DNA from: Barnesiella sp. An55
GTDB taxonomy: Bacteria > Bacteroidota > Bacteroidia > Bacteroidales > Barnesiellaceae
Direction: 5' to 3'
Length of the DNA stretch: 64,000 nucleotides
Assembly: GCF_002161555.1 (NCBI RefSeq)
Contig: NZ_NFHZ01000014.1
Coordinates: forward strand, 44,271 to 108,270
Shown here: positions 8,445 to 18,072 of the stretch, piece by piece
How positions within the stretch are numbered: the stretch's first letter is position 1
How the letters are laid out: every line of letters starts with the position of its first letter
Notes under the pieces: generated by a model
The model's database searches: none
What the model saw: the letters and a program-made list of their open reading frames with translations, nothing else
What the model was told of the DNA's origin: nothing
Program-made: the position numbers and the translations under genes

Positions 8445-8585
8445 GCCTAACATCGTCGTGGCCTACCACAGCCAACTTACCCATAGGAACAATTCTACGT
8501 CTATGACGCTGAACACACTTCACCCATTGGGTAAGTTGATTATCAGCCTTTATAGTCTTGTTGTGGTAGTTCGACGACATTAGGC
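8445..8585 (-). repeat. 141-bp imperfect inverted repeat resembling an integron attC site
   Basis: Three paired blocks are nested: 8445-8458 with 8572-8585 (12 of 14 pairs), 8463-8470 with 8562-8569 (8 of 8) and 8473-8483 with 8528-8538 (11 of 11). Between the first two blocks there is an asymmetric unpaired spacer (4 versus 2 nt). A further 22-nt bulge lies on the right arm. Read on the minus strand the element ends in GTTAGGC, a match to the integron core GTTRRRY, and begins with GCCTAAT. No integrase gene is in the window. A non-autonomous inverted-repeat element is the main alternative. Confidence 0.55.
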
Positions 8586-8697
8586 TGTATGTTCGAAAAG
8601 AGTGCAAGCGCACAAATTCAATTACAAATATAACTATTTTTAGTAAGATACTATTATACTGATTTGCAAATTTCAAATGAGTATATAATTACGGAAT

Positions 8698-8898
8698 TCA
8701 GTCGCCCGGTTCCAGCTGGAAAATCTGCTCGACCGACTTCTGGAATACCTGGGCTATCTTCAGCGCCAGGATGGTCGAGAGGACAAACCGCCCCGTCTCG
8801 ATGGCATTGATGGTTTGCCGGCTCACACCGGTCGCTTCGGCCAATGCCTGCTGGGTCATGCGAAGCTCGGCCCGTTCGGCCCGTATCCTATTCTTCAT
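8698..8898 (-). CDS. XRE-family transcriptional regulator
   Basis: 66-aa DNA-binding protein made almost wholly of one Cro/C1-type helix-turn-helix: MTQQALAEATGVSRQTINAI at about 14-33, then ETGRFVLS and the family's ALKIAQVFQKSVEQIFQLE tail. It is full length for the short YgzD-like group. It overlaps the 3' end of the upstream membrane-protein gene by 11 bp, so both share one transcript. Small XRE regulators in such pairs usually repress their own operon; a palindrome over the promoter at 9409-9430 is a candidate operator. Confidence 0.9.
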   Translation of the reverse strand: MKNRIRAERAELRMTQQALAEATGVSRQTINAIETGRFVLSTILALKIAQVFQKSVEQIFQLEPGD

Positions 8899-9364
8899 AC
8901 TCCATCGATTTTTTCAGCCGCCACAACTTTACCTCATACACGATCAAAAAGACCAGCAAGACCGTGAATATATTCCCGATCATTACATACAGATAGTCGA
9001 GTTCATAGAAACAGAGGGCCGACACGACAACAAAGGCTGTATTCAAATAAAGCGCTATCAGCAACGAGTTGAGCCGCACCTGGGTGATGAGCTCATCTTC
9101 AATCGGCTCACGCGAACAGACCACAAACAGACTGCCCACGCTGATACCTATGATAGCTATGTTGTTGAGGAGACCGGTCATCACATACGATACCAATGCC
9201 CGATACAACCCGCTGGCGGGGTCTATCCCCTTGAGTAAATATCGGGGAAAACCGTTGCAACCGTCTATGAACATCATAAGCCCAATAATAAAGGTGGGAA
9301 TGAGAATAGCCCAACCGACTTTCTTAAAGCTGTGGGGCAACAGAAAAATCTTTTTCATAAGCAT
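8888..9364 (-). CDS. Multi-pass membrane protein paired with the XRE regulator
   Basis: 158-aa integral membrane protein with four probable membrane helices (about 17-34, 58-82, 97-117 and 122-144). There is no enzymatic motif. Short hydrophobic proteins of this kind next to a YgzD-like XRE regulator are common in Firmicutes and Bacteroidetes, and their function is mostly unknown. Two in-frame starts, 9364 and 9358, are only 6 bp apart and cannot be separated; neither has a clear ribosome site. Promoter-like TACATTTG on the minus strand is at 9407-9414. Confidence 0.8.
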   Translation of the reverse strand: MLMKKIFLLPHSFKKVGWAILIPTFIIGLMMFIDGCNGFPRYLLKGIDPASGLYRALVSYVMTGLLNNIAIIGISVGSLFVVCSREPIEDELITQVRLNSLLIALYLNTAFVVVSALCFYELDYLYVMIGNIFTVLLVFLIVYEVKLWRLKKSMEYEE

Positions 9365-9406
9365 GACTGATTTCGGTTCGTAGATAAATTGATTTCTCTC
9401 ATGCTA

Positions 9407-9430
9407 CAAATGTAAAGTATATTTTACATT
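9407..9430 (-). promoter_or_regulatory. Promoter with overlapping palindromic operator
   Basis: On the minus strand the -7 box TACATTTG (complement of 9407-9414) is preceded by CTTG about 20 bases upstream. An inverted repeat, AATGTAAA at 9409-9416 and TTTACATT at 9423-9430, overlaps the box. This is a plausible binding site for the XRE dimer encoded in the operon. Confidence 0.6.
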
Positions 9431-9548
9431 TAGACAAGCAAACACGACATTTAAAAAACTAAAAAAGATTAAAGCGCTCCGTAGCGAACCGATCCCGCTC
9501 CCCTACTCTCCTGGACAATCGTACAATCGGCCCCGATTCCATGCAAAA

Positions 9549-9576
9549 AACGGGAGCTCTCGCAAGAGCTCCCGTT
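9549..9576 (-). terminator. Terminator of the type IX-secreted protein operon
   Basis: A 12-bp stem (9549-9560 with 9565-9576), loop CGCA, is followed on the minus strand by a T run (complement of 9545-9550). It is 40 bp past the last gene of the operon. Confidence 0.85.
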
Positions 9577-9618
9577 TTCTATTCGATTACAGAGGTATAT
9601 AAGAAATATATACAGCTT

Positions 9619-11661
9619 CTACTTCACCAATACTTTGGTAACCGCTCCATCGAGACGGACCACATAGAGCCCGCGAGGCAACGTAATGCCTGTGGTTCCG
9701 GCGGAGACCTCCTGTCGGGCCACCTCCATACCGGCTGCATCATAGACCTCGACCATACCGTCGGTATCGGTCTCTACATAGAGCATGCCCTCGGCGCCAT
9801 ACACCCGGGCAGAACTGGACTCAAGTTCATCGACCGAACCGGTTGCCCCCACCACGATTTCGTTCGACGGGTCGGAATAGAGATACTCCGACTCCCCGTT
9901 GGTCACAGCCATCACATAATACGACATTTGCTCCGTAGCCCGTTTGTTGGGCGTATCCACATAATACGACTCGTTATATACCATATCGTAGGCATAGACG
10001 CGCAACACCTGATCGCCGGCCGACATATTGGCCTGCGATATTTTCACCCGATCGATATATACAACACCGGTCGTACCGTAATCGGTATTATTGGGATCGT
10101 CGAAGCCAATGGCCAGGTAGTAGCCCTCGAGGGGTTCGAAATCGAAAGAGAGCGACATCTCGGCATCGGTCAAGGTGGCAAACTGCCATTCACCGGACTC
10201 GTTGGTCTCGGCATTTACCAGGCAAACTCCCACCTCGGTAGCGGCCGAACAGTCCACCCGCTTCACATCGAGTTGAATCGTCACGGTCGATGCCGTATTG
10301 GAACTGATGTAGTATATGGGGGTATAGAGCATGCTGTAATACCCCATCACCTTATAGTAGTTTTTCAAACCCACCATGCCGTTGGCAAAGACCGGTGTAA
10401 TGGCCGACCAGTCGGCATACTCGGTATAATCGTTCAGGTATCCCTGGATGGCGCCATAGACGGGCGACGCCTCGGTACCTTCGGTCACGCGGTCGAATGT
10501 TTCGTCGTCGAGCGTGAAGTTTCCAGCGGTGGGGATGGTGTATAGCGAAAGCGTGGTCAACTCATAGTAGGCTGCATTTTCGGCAGCCGTCCAGTTGGCC
10601 CGGAAACCGGCATCGCTCACCTCGGTTGCCGGCAGTGCCGTTACCGAACCTATCGACGTCGAGGCAGCCTTGGCCAGCACCTCGTTGGAGGGTTCGGAAA
10701 CCAACGTGCCATCGGTAGCTCGCACCGTGTAGTAATAGACTTTACCCTCGAGCGTACCGGTCACGGTATAGCTGGTCTCGGTCACGGGCTCATCTTTCAA
10801 CAGATATTGCGGCTCGTTGTTGTCGTAGTAATAGACATCGAGCAAATAGCCCGTTGCCCCCTCGGTCACCTCCCAGTTGGCCACGAAGCCGGTGGCCGTA
10901 ATATCGGTTGCAGCCAGGGCCGAAGGCGAATCCAACGTAGGCTCTACCGGCTCAACAGGCTCGACAGTGCCCATCTGTTCGATTTTAATATCGTCGAGGA
11001 AGATGTCGGCATCGGCATAAAACTGGATGGCCATGTTCGCTACACCACCATCGGTCTCGATGGTACCGGTTTTCCAGGTGGTCGTGGCCGTAGCCTTGCG
11101 GCCGTCGATCAGTGACGAACCCGAGCCCCACATCACATAAACCGAGGTTGACTCTGTGTTGGTGCGATACGAGAAGGTGATTTTGAAATGGCCATTATCG
11201 CCCGACAGGTTAAGCACCGGGGTCATCAGCACCGAAATGCCGTCGCCCACAACATAGGCGCAACCACCGGCCTGATAGACCGAGACTCCCACCCAGCCAT
11301 AGGTGTGTACATAATCATAGAGTATATACCCCTCAGACGAGAGGATATTGGTCATATCGGGTTCATCTTCGGAGCCGGCCGTAAACAGGCTGAAATCTTC
11401 CTCCACAACGGTTGACCACTCGGTATCTTCGGCCTGCGCGGCAGGTGCGGCCAAACGATTGACCGACGGGATCAACTGCACCCCGATTGCAGGATAACGC
11501 ATCATATTTTGAGCCGGAGACACACCACGCAACTCTTTGCTATCTTTCTTAATCACCGCCCTATTGCTCCAGCTTGTATCGACCGTGGGCGAAGCGGCCA
11601 CCGTCAAACTCAACAAGCCCATAAGGCCTGGGAGAAGTCCCCTTAATAAATTTGTTTTCAT
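9619..11661 (-). CDS. Secreted fibronectin type III protein with type IX sorting domain
   Basis: 680-aa exported protein. A signal peptide (about 1-23) is followed by a jelly-roll/cleaved-adhesin-like region (about 80-235, ending FLDDIKIEQMG). Two fibronectin type III-like domains follow (about 245-335 and 340 onward), then another beta-sandwich segment with YYLAIGFDD and VYIDRVKISQ. The last ~70 residues are a type A type IX secretion sorting domain, ending GLYVVRLDGAVTKVLVK. It should be exported and attached to the surface or released. No catalytic motif is seen; an adhesive or binding role is inferred. It starts inside the stop of the M6 protease gene (ATGA), so they are coupled. Confidence 0.85.
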   Translation of the reverse strand: MKTNLLRGLLPGLMGLLSLTVAASPTVDTSWSNRAVIKKDSKELRGVSPAQNMMRYPAIGVQLIPSVNRLAAPAAQAEDTEWSTVVEEDFSLFTAGSEDEPDMTNILSSEGYILYDYVHTYGWVGVSVYQAGGCAYVVGDGISVLMTPVLNLSGDNGHFKITFSYRTNTESTSVYVMWGSGSSLIDGRKATATTTWKTGTIETDGGVANMAIQFYADADIFLDDIKIEQMGTVEPVEPVEPTLDSPSALAATDITATGFVANWEVTEGATGYLLDVYYYDNNEPQYLLKDEPVTETSYTVTGTLEGKVYYYTVRATDGTLVSEPSNEVLAKAASTSIGSVTALPATEVSDAGFRANWTAAENAAYYELTTLSLYTIPTAGNFTLDDETFDRVTEGTEASPVYGAIQGYLNDYTEYADWSAITPVFANGMVGLKNYYKVMGYYSMLYTPIYYISSNTASTVTIQLDVKRVDCSAATEVGVCLVNAETNESGEWQFATLTDAEMSLSFDFEPLEGYYLAIGFDDPNNTDYGTTGVVYIDRVKISQANMSAGDQVLRVYAYDMVYNESYYVDTPNKRATEQMSYYVMAVTNGESEYLYSDPSNEIVVGATGSVDELESSSARVYGAEGMLYVETDTDGMVEVYDAAGMEVARQEVSAGTTGITLPRGLYVVRLDGAVTKVLVK

Positions 11662-14471
11662 CGAATTACTATTTTTTCTGTTTCCATTAATTGATCATTT
11701 TCCACATGCAGCAGATATATGCCTTGAGCCTCGACCCAAATCTGCGACTGCCCGGCGGGCAGCTGCCGCGCGAGAATGTGACGGCCATCGGTTGTATATA
11801 GATTCATGCGGGCAGGTGCCTCGAGGGTCACCGTTACCACATGGCCGGTCACCACCACATCGGCTCCATGACCGAGCGCAACATCGGTCACACTCGAGGC
11901 CATGAACGACTTCTCGATGATGCGCGACTCGTTATTGCCCTCGTACAGGCAGGCAATACCATAGGTGTGATATCCTGCGGATGCCGTATTATCGAAGAAA
12001 CAGCGGGTCGAAGTATAACCGATAAACTCATCGTCGCGATAGATATTGAAACCTATGGGATAGCGGGTATCGCGCAGCGGGTCATAGTTGTCGTTGAACA
12101 CGGGTTTTTCATCGGCTACGAAATCGGTACTCGGAGCCGGCTCGGCCAGTGTGGCCCGCAAGAAGATATTGGCCGACAAAAGGTCGTCGCGCCACACCCC
12201 ATCGACCAGGACCAGATTGCCCAAGCCCTTATCGACCGACTCGCCATCGCAAATAACTTGAAGCGAATTGATATTCGACGAAGCATGGAAGCCTATCAGA
12301 TAGTCATAACCGGCCTCAATCTCGACCTGATCTTTGAGAAGCATATCGCGCCACGAACCGGTGGCATACTCCGAAGCTTCGCGGGTAGCCACCACCTCAA
12401 AGTCGTCGGTACCGGCCACGGCACGCCATACGCGCAACTCATAGACCGTCTGTTTATAACTGGTAAACGGCAAGAATCCCAACTTGTCGAAACGATAGCC
12501 TACGTAGGACTTCAGATCCGACGCATTGAAACGTTGTGCGACATCGATTTCGGCGCCGTCCAAAGTCTGGTACGAAATATTTTCATTGGAGAGCGTGACG
12601 CTGGTGCGGGTCAAGACAGGGTCCAAATTCCACTGCAGGAACATACCTCCATAGGGCGAGCTGCCCGAGAGGGTCTCGACCCGATTCTCGGGCACACGCA
12701 CCGTCTCGGTTACAAAGGGTGAATACAGCCCGTCGGTATAGGCGACATCGATTTTATACACGGCCTGGGTTGCGGTCAACGCCTCATCGATATAGCCCTC
12801 GGTAGTAGGTTGGGCCATCAGCTTATCGTCGCGGAAAACCCGATAGTTTTTCACACTGCCGGTCTCGGGCCGTTCCCAAGTCAAGGTGACAACACCCCGC
12901 TTGGCCACGGCTACAAAATTCTTCACACGCTCGGGCTCCTCGCCCTTGACAAACGAGAAGGATATAAGGCCGTTACTCTCGGCTATATGGTTCAGGGCTG
13001 CATAGGAGTATTTGCCGTCGTTGGAGTGAATGGCGGGCAGAGTGGCATCGGAGAAGGAGGTCACACCCGACGCTCCCGGGAACGGGGCTCCCTGCGAGTT
13101 GATATTGCCATACGACTCGGGGGTGTCGGCCGGCTGGCAATTGGCCGACGCACACACGGTATATAGTCCTTGCTGGCTGCTGGAGTTCACCTTATTTGAA
13201 TTTACCCGCGGGGAAATGCGGCTCTCGTCGGCATGATAGATAATGAGTCCATGCCCCGGCAAAGCCCGGTCGAAACTGGTTTGCTGACGGTTCTCAAGCA
13301 CATAGTAATCGCCCTCTCTCAAGGTATTGACGACATAGGCTACCGGCTCATCGGTAGCGGCCGGCATGTTCGTGATATCCTGCGTCTCGCTGAGTACGGT
13401 CGGGGTCACCCAACCAAACTGTATCTTCTGCCACATGTTGTAATGGCAGGGCGAATCGCCTCTTTGTCCATAAGTTCCCCAAGCACCGCCGGCCATCAAA
13501 TCCCACTCGCCGGTACCCTCGTACGAGCCGTTCTGCTCGTAATCTACATCATAATAATCGGGAGCCCCCAGGTTGTGTCCAAACTCATGGCAAAAGACCC
13601 CGACGGTCATCATCGAAAGCATGGGGACATCGAAGAGCAACTCGGGCTGAATGGTATAGGTGCGCACCCGTATGTTATCGACCCACGTATCGTACACCTC
13701 ACTGCTATGCGACCAGATGTCGCCAGTACTGCCGGTCACCTCCTGGCCGGTACCCTGGTGGATAATGGAAAGTCCGTCGAGTTCGCCATCGCCGTCGTTG
13801 TCGAACTGAGAGAAATCGATTTCGTCCTGCACCTTCGACAACGCCTCTCTGATGAGTTCGGTCATATTCTCGGTGCTATACATGTTTTTGTTCTTCGACA
13901 GTTGAATCCAGCCCACGACCGTTGTCTCCACATCGAGTTGACCGTAGGAGTTCTCGAGATAAAAATCTCTGAAACTTCCTGTGCTCCGATAATTCGCGCT
14001 ATTCATCATGGCATCGAAATCGTCGCGACTGAAGGTAACCTGGGTGTCGGCAAAATTCACGAGCAGCATCAGCAGCTTGCGTTGCCCGGTCAAAGGGAAT
14101 GTACCCTCCAGCTGCAACGTAGGAGCGACCTCGGCCCGCTCGATTCGCATCAAGGCTTGCCTATTGAGCAAGTTTACCTTGCGGGCCGCCTGGGCATCGT
14201 TGCCGGTATAGGGAACCGACGAGGCCACAATCTGTTCATCGGCCTCTTGTGCATAGACCAGGAACCCGTTATCGGCTTTTTTCAGGATGTGACCGTCAAT
14301 CGACTCCATCCAGTGATGATGCTCATCACCCTTCAACTTATACTTCACAATCGTACCGTCTGGCTGAACATAGGAAATATCTCCCGGAAATGCCGGCATC
14401 GAAGATACCGGCATATTCCAAAAGATATTCATCAGACAAACTACGCATAATAGCTTTATACGCATATTCAT
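11658..14471 (-). CDS. M6-family secreted metalloprotease with type IX sorting domain
   Basis: 937-aa exported zinc protease related to immune inhibitor A. A signal peptide (about 1-25) is followed by a propeptide-like region containing DGTIVKYKLKGDEHHHWMES. The zinc motif HEFGHNLGAPD lies near residue 300, followed by the family's GEWDLMAGGAW segment, the Met turn. Downstream are a fibronectin-like domain (about 505-590), beta-sandwich regions and a C-terminal type A sorting domain ending GIYLLHVENDQLMETEKIVIR. It probably degrades host or dietary proteins outside the cell. It is the middle gene of a three-gene operon, 11 bp after the first and overlapping the third by 4 bp. MNMRIK versus MRIK starts are not resolved. 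Confidence 0.92.
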   Translation of the reverse strand: MNMRIKLLCVVCLMNIFWNMPVSSMPAFPGDISYVQPDGTIVKYKLKGDEHHHWMESIDGHILKKADNGFLVYAQEADEQIVASSVPYTGNDAQAARKVNLLNRQALMRIERAEVAPTLQLEGTFPLTGQRKLLMLLVNFADTQVTFSRDDFDAMMNSANYRSTGSFRDFYLENSYGQLDVETTVVGWIQLSKNKNMYSTENMTELIREALSKVQDEIDFSQFDNDGDGELDGLSIIHQGTGQEVTGSTGDIWSHSSEVYDTWVDNIRVRTYTIQPELLFDVPMLSMMTVGVFCHEFGHNLGAPDYYDVDYEQNGSYEGTGEWDLMAGGAWGTYGQRGDSPCHYNMWQKIQFGWVTPTVLSETQDITNMPAATDEPVAYVVNTLREGDYYVLENRQQTSFDRALPGHGLIIYHADESRISPRVNSNKVNSSSQQGLYTVCASANCQPADTPESYGNINSQGAPFPGASGVTSFSDATLPAIHSNDGKYSYAALNHIAESNGLISFSFVKGEEPERVKNFVAVAKRGVVTLTWERPETGSVKNYRVFRDDKLMAQPTTEGYIDEALTATQAVYKIDVAYTDGLYSPFVTETVRVPENRVETLSGSSPYGGMFLQWNLDPVLTRTSVTLSNENISYQTLDGAEIDVAQRFNASDLKSYVGYRFDKLGFLPFTSYKQTVYELRVWRAVAGTDDFEVVATREASEYATGSWRDMLLKDQVEIEAGYDYLIGFHASSNINSLQVICDGESVDKGLGNLVLVDGVWRDDLLSANIFLRATLAEPAPSTDFVADEKPVFNDNYDPLRDTRYPIGFNIYRDDEFIGYTSTRCFFDNTASAGYHTYGIACLYEGNNESRIIEKSFMASSVTDVALGHGADVVVTGHVVTVTLEAPARMNLYTTDGRHILARQLPAGQSQIWVEAQGIYLLHVENDQLMETEKIVIR

Positions 14472-14482
14472 CTCAGATCAAT

Positions 14483-17302
14483 TTATTTTACGAATTTCAC
14501 ACTTCGGCTGTTGGTTGCGATGATATAAACTCCCTTGGCCCAATCGGCTATCGGCAGGTACATGGTGGTATCGTCGGCTTTGACCGAGGCCATCAACGTC
14601 CCCGACATCGAGTAGATGTTCACTACATCACCGGCGTTCAACCCATCGACCTTGAGGGTAGAACCATCGACCGAAGCGTAGAAACGAACAGACGACTCGG
14701 TGGCCGAAACGGCCGAAATCTCTTTCATCTCGATCCACGGCATGACGGCGAAACTGTACCCTTTCAACTCGGGCGAGAAGAGATCGGCACGACAATACTC
14801 GCCGTCGGGCACAAAGTCGCTACCCTCGATAGCCACATCGGGTTTCACATAGAGAGTTGTTTGGCCATTGGCATGAACCCGGGTATCGCCTCCGAAGAAC
14901 GACCCTACGGTCCACTCCTTGTCGAGATCCATCATCAGCTCATCAAACTCCAGTGCCACATAGAAAGTTCCCGTCAACTCGGCCGGGGTAGCCAGGGTCC
15001 AACCGATTCTCTTCGAAAGATAGATGCCCATGTCGCCGAATTTATCGACAATATTGGCTGTCTCTTCGTAGAAGGGATGCTCCAGATCGGGCTTCCCATC
15101 TTTTTCGGGGTAGAACACCAGCTTGACATTCTTATCGGAGTCGTCCTCTTGCCCCGTGTTGATATAGATGCCATAAGCCATGAGGTTGAAGGTTACCGAC
15201 GAGACTTCGACCTTTTGGTCGATTGGCATCTCGAAGCGCTCGGCTATTGCCCGATAGTAGCGGTTGACACCGGCTACATAGTGGAACAATACCTCATAGG
15301 TATCTTGAGTCTGCACCGACCCATCCTCGCGATAAGCCGGGAGGTCGGCCTGTTGATAGACCTTATCAAGTGCATCATTGACGGTCGATACAGCCCCTGT
15401 GGGGAAACCGCCCTCGTCAATTACAGTGCAGGAGAGCGAGCAAGTGAACTCGCTGCTTCCGCCCTTGTTGGTGGCTACCAGCTTAATGGTATAGCTACCC
15501 GACTGTGTGAACGATACATAGGGCTCGCGAGCAGTGGGATCGGCAACTTGGGCCGTACCCGTTACCGACCATTCGTAACTGTCGGCGCCATCGACCTGGT
15601 TTATCATCTTGTAAGGCATACCGGGGAACAACAGCGGACGCCCGTCGATAAGCGAGTTCAACGTAGTTGACATATAGATGGTTCCCGTGGGAGGAAGCAC
15701 ATCGCTCGATTTCCTCAACGAGAAGTCCTCAATGCAGTAATAGCCGTCGCTGGCCAGTTCGGAGTTGGCCCAGAACGCGAAACAGTATTCGCCGGTAGTC
15801 TCGGGCGTATAAGTTACTGTTACCAATTCCCAGTCGGTCATGAAACGGTCGGTTACGCTATACAACTCGTCTTGCATATCGTAGGCCTGTTCGCGCCCGA
15901 CCGTAAATCTGAAGGTGGCGGGATTGTCACCGCCCGGCAGATAGAGGTAGAACGAAGCCGTATATTCGACACCGGCCTCCATCTCCATCATCGGGGTATA
16001 GGCTATGTCATGGCGCTCACCCAATGCCGATGACGGAGCTACCAAATAATACGACCCCGAAAGGGCAGGCTTCGACCTCAACGAGGCCGTGATAAACGGT
16101 TCGTCACCAGTAGCCAACCAACCAATAGGCAGATATGACACCCCATCGTAATGGTCGCCATCGAAGGTCTCTATATAGGGAATCGAGGGGGTCCATCCGG
16201 GTTCCACGATTTCGTCCGACGCGATTTCAAAGTCGTCAATCAGCATAAAGCCGTCCATCGAGAGAGCCGAGCAGGCCCAGAAGGCAAAACAGTATTCGCC
16301 CGTTTCGGTGGGCGTGAAGGCCACCTCTACCTTTTCCCATCCCGAAGTGGAGGTATCTTCATAGCTCTTCAATACGGTGGTTTGAGCCTCTACCGTCTGA
16401 CCGTTCCCTACCGTGAACTTGAAACTGGGCTTGCGCGACAGCTCCATCAGGTTGAGATAGAACGACACGTTGTAGGTAATGCCGGCTTCCATCTCCAGCA
16501 TCGGGGTGAAGGTGACATCCTGGCGACCCGACGAATAACTGGGATTTGCCACGAGCAGATTTTCGCCCGAGTTGGGCACATACCCCCACTCGTTAGCATT
16601 GACGGTTTGGAAAGCGTTATCGGTGTTCGACACCCATCCGTTGGGCAGCACGGCATCGACGGCATAGTGGGTAGAGTCGTCGAAGGTCTCCTTGTAGGGC
16701 AGCGTGGCTTCCCAGGCGGGCTCGGGTTCGGAGGCAATCTCTTCGATCGAGAAGGTATCGTAATAGACATCGCCCGACGACGACAAGGTGGAACTGTTCC
16801 ACAATCCTACACAATACTGACCGTCCTGCGACGGGGTATAGATAACCTCGGCCAAGGTCCATTGGTCTATGGCCTTATCGCGATCGCCATACACGTAGGA
16901 GAGGTGATTCTCATAATCCTGCCCCATGCCCACGGTGATCTTCATCTCCGAAGTGCGGGACGACAGACCGGGCATCATGTATTTTACCCGTATCCGGTAA
17001 TCGGTATTGGCCTTCATCTCAAACATGGGCGAGAAGGCTACATCCTGGCGATTGCTCGTCTGGGGATATCCCGAGACGATAACCTTATCGCCCGTATCGG
17101 CAACTTTTCCATAGTCGATGGCCGGTTGTGCCGAGAAAGAAGTGGCTCCAACTGCAGCCCAACCGTTGGGCAAACCAGATATGACACTATCGGTATAATG
17201 GGTAGCATCATCGAAAGACTCCTCATAAAGGAGCTCCATCTCTTGTGCTTGTAGAGGCAGGCACAACAGTCCCACAACCAGCGTAGCCGCTATCCGTTTC
17301 AA
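14483..17302 (-). CDS. Secreted multi-domain adhesin-like protein with type IX sorting domain
   Basis: 939-aa exported protein. After a signal peptide (about 1-19, ending QAQE) there are three homologous jelly-roll units of the cleaved-adhesin/choice-of-anchor type. They begin near residues 24, 195 and 370, each with a YxETFDD/GW pattern and a DVAFSPM or DVTFTPM strand. A PKD-like domain (about 545-620, SFTQSGSYTIKLVATNKGG) follows, then a long beta-rich region. The C-terminus (KGVYIIATNSRSVKFVK) is a type A sorting signal. It is the first gene of the operon; a TACATTTG box at 17371-17378 (minus) is the likely promoter. A role in binding or adhesion is inferred; no catalytic residues are seen. 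Confidence 0.85.
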   Translation of the reverse strand: MKRIAATLVVGLLCLPLQAQEMELLYEESFDDATHYTDSVISGLPNGWAAVGATSFSAQPAIDYGKVADTGDKVIVSGYPQTSNRQDVAFSPMFEMKANTDYRIRVKYMMPGLSSRTSEMKITVGMGQDYENHLSYVYGDRDKAIDQWTLAEVIYTPSQDGQYCVGLWNSSTLSSSGDVYYDTFSIEEIASEPEPAWEATLPYKETFDDSTHYAVDAVLPNGWVSNTDNAFQTVNANEWGYVPNSGENLLVANPSYSSGRQDVTFTPMLEMEAGITYNVSFYLNLMELSRKPSFKFTVGNGQTVEAQTTVLKSYEDTSTSGWEKVEVAFTPTETGEYCFAFWACSALSMDGFMLIDDFEIASDEIVEPGWTPSIPYIETFDGDHYDGVSYLPIGWLATGDEPFITASLRSKPALSGSYYLVAPSSALGERHDIAYTPMMEMEAGVEYTASFYLYLPGGDNPATFRFTVGREQAYDMQDELYSVTDRFMTDWELVTVTYTPETTGEYCFAFWANSELASDGYYCIEDFSLRKSSDVLPPTGTIYMSTTLNSLIDGRPLLFPGMPYKMINQVDGADSYEWSVTGTAQVADPTAREPYVSFTQSGSYTIKLVATNKGGSSEFTCSLSCTVIDEGGFPTGAVSTVNDALDKVYQQADLPAYREDGSVQTQDTYEVLFHYVAGVNRYYRAIAERFEMPIDQKVEVSSVTFNLMAYGIYINTGQEDDSDKNVKLVFYPEKDGKPDLEHPFYEETANIVDKFGDMGIYLSKRIGWTLATPAELTGTFYVALEFDELMMDLDKEWTVGSFFGGDTRVHANGQTTLYVKPDVAIEGSDFVPDGEYCRADLFSPELKGYSFAVMPWIEMKEISAVSATESSVRFYASVDGSTLKVDGLNAGDVVNIYSMSGTLMASVKADDTTMYLPIADWAKGVYIIATNSRSVKFVK

Positions 17303-18072
17303 AAAAGTAAAGTTTTTCTCATACTGACTATTTTTATAATGATTATCGAAAATTCATCAAAGTCCCACTACAAATGTAGAAAAATAAAACAATATTTTAT
17401 CATTTTTGAGTCAAAAATGATTATTAGGCTTAAAATTTATCTCAAAAGCTAACATTATGACAGACGAAGTTGTTTAATAGGGAAAACCTTTCAGCGGCAT
17501 TTGAATATGGATTGGCTTATCTCGCCCTGTCAATTCCCACTTGCCATGTGGCTACAAGAGCAAAAGGAGTCAGCAGCCCGGCGAAGGCAACAGCATTTAC
17601 AACCATGCCACAGCAATGGCAAGGTACTCATATATGATAAATAAAAAAGGAGGAGCATTTTTCCCGCAAGACTCTGCATTTCCGACCAAATGCTTCACGG
17701 TCTTGCAATAACGGATAATGTCGGCGTTGTGTGTTTTTTTGTGTTTCAGGTAGATAGATAGGATAACAAGATTGGTAGCGCTCATGACGATTGCGTCTCT
17801 GAGCACAATCAAACTTTGCAAAGATAAAACTTTATTCTTAAATACAACTCTTTTTTATCATTATTTTTTTGCATAAAATCGTTTTTTCATTCGAAATCGA
17901 TTTCAGTCTCGACACTCAACCCGTCTCTTACCAACGGTCCAAGAGAGGGACAGACGATGCCCTAACGTATTAAAAGCGAAAGAAAAGGAATAATCTTTTC
18001 ACCTCAACTCAGCCCTCTACTTGCCCAATCTATACTTTTGTCGTAAATTTGATGGCTACTTAACACGAGTCT
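17303..18072. other. Intergenic region, 770 bp, no supported gene
   Basis: It holds the probable promoter of the secreted-protein operon (TACATTTG on minus, 17371-17378) and a TACTTTTG box at 18033-18040 for the ABC-F gene. A 74-codon open frame on the minus strand (17597-17821) has no recognisable domain or ribosome site. Base composition changes several times along the stretch, which may mark old insertions or decayed genes. Confidence 0.6.

Noticed and set aside
8392..8676. 94-codon minus-strand frame across the attC-like repeat
   Set aside because: It reads through the paired arms of a structured repeat and has no ribosome site or family.
17597..17821. 74-codon minus-strand frame
   Set aside because: No domain, start signal or partner; could be a remnant but nothing supports a gene.
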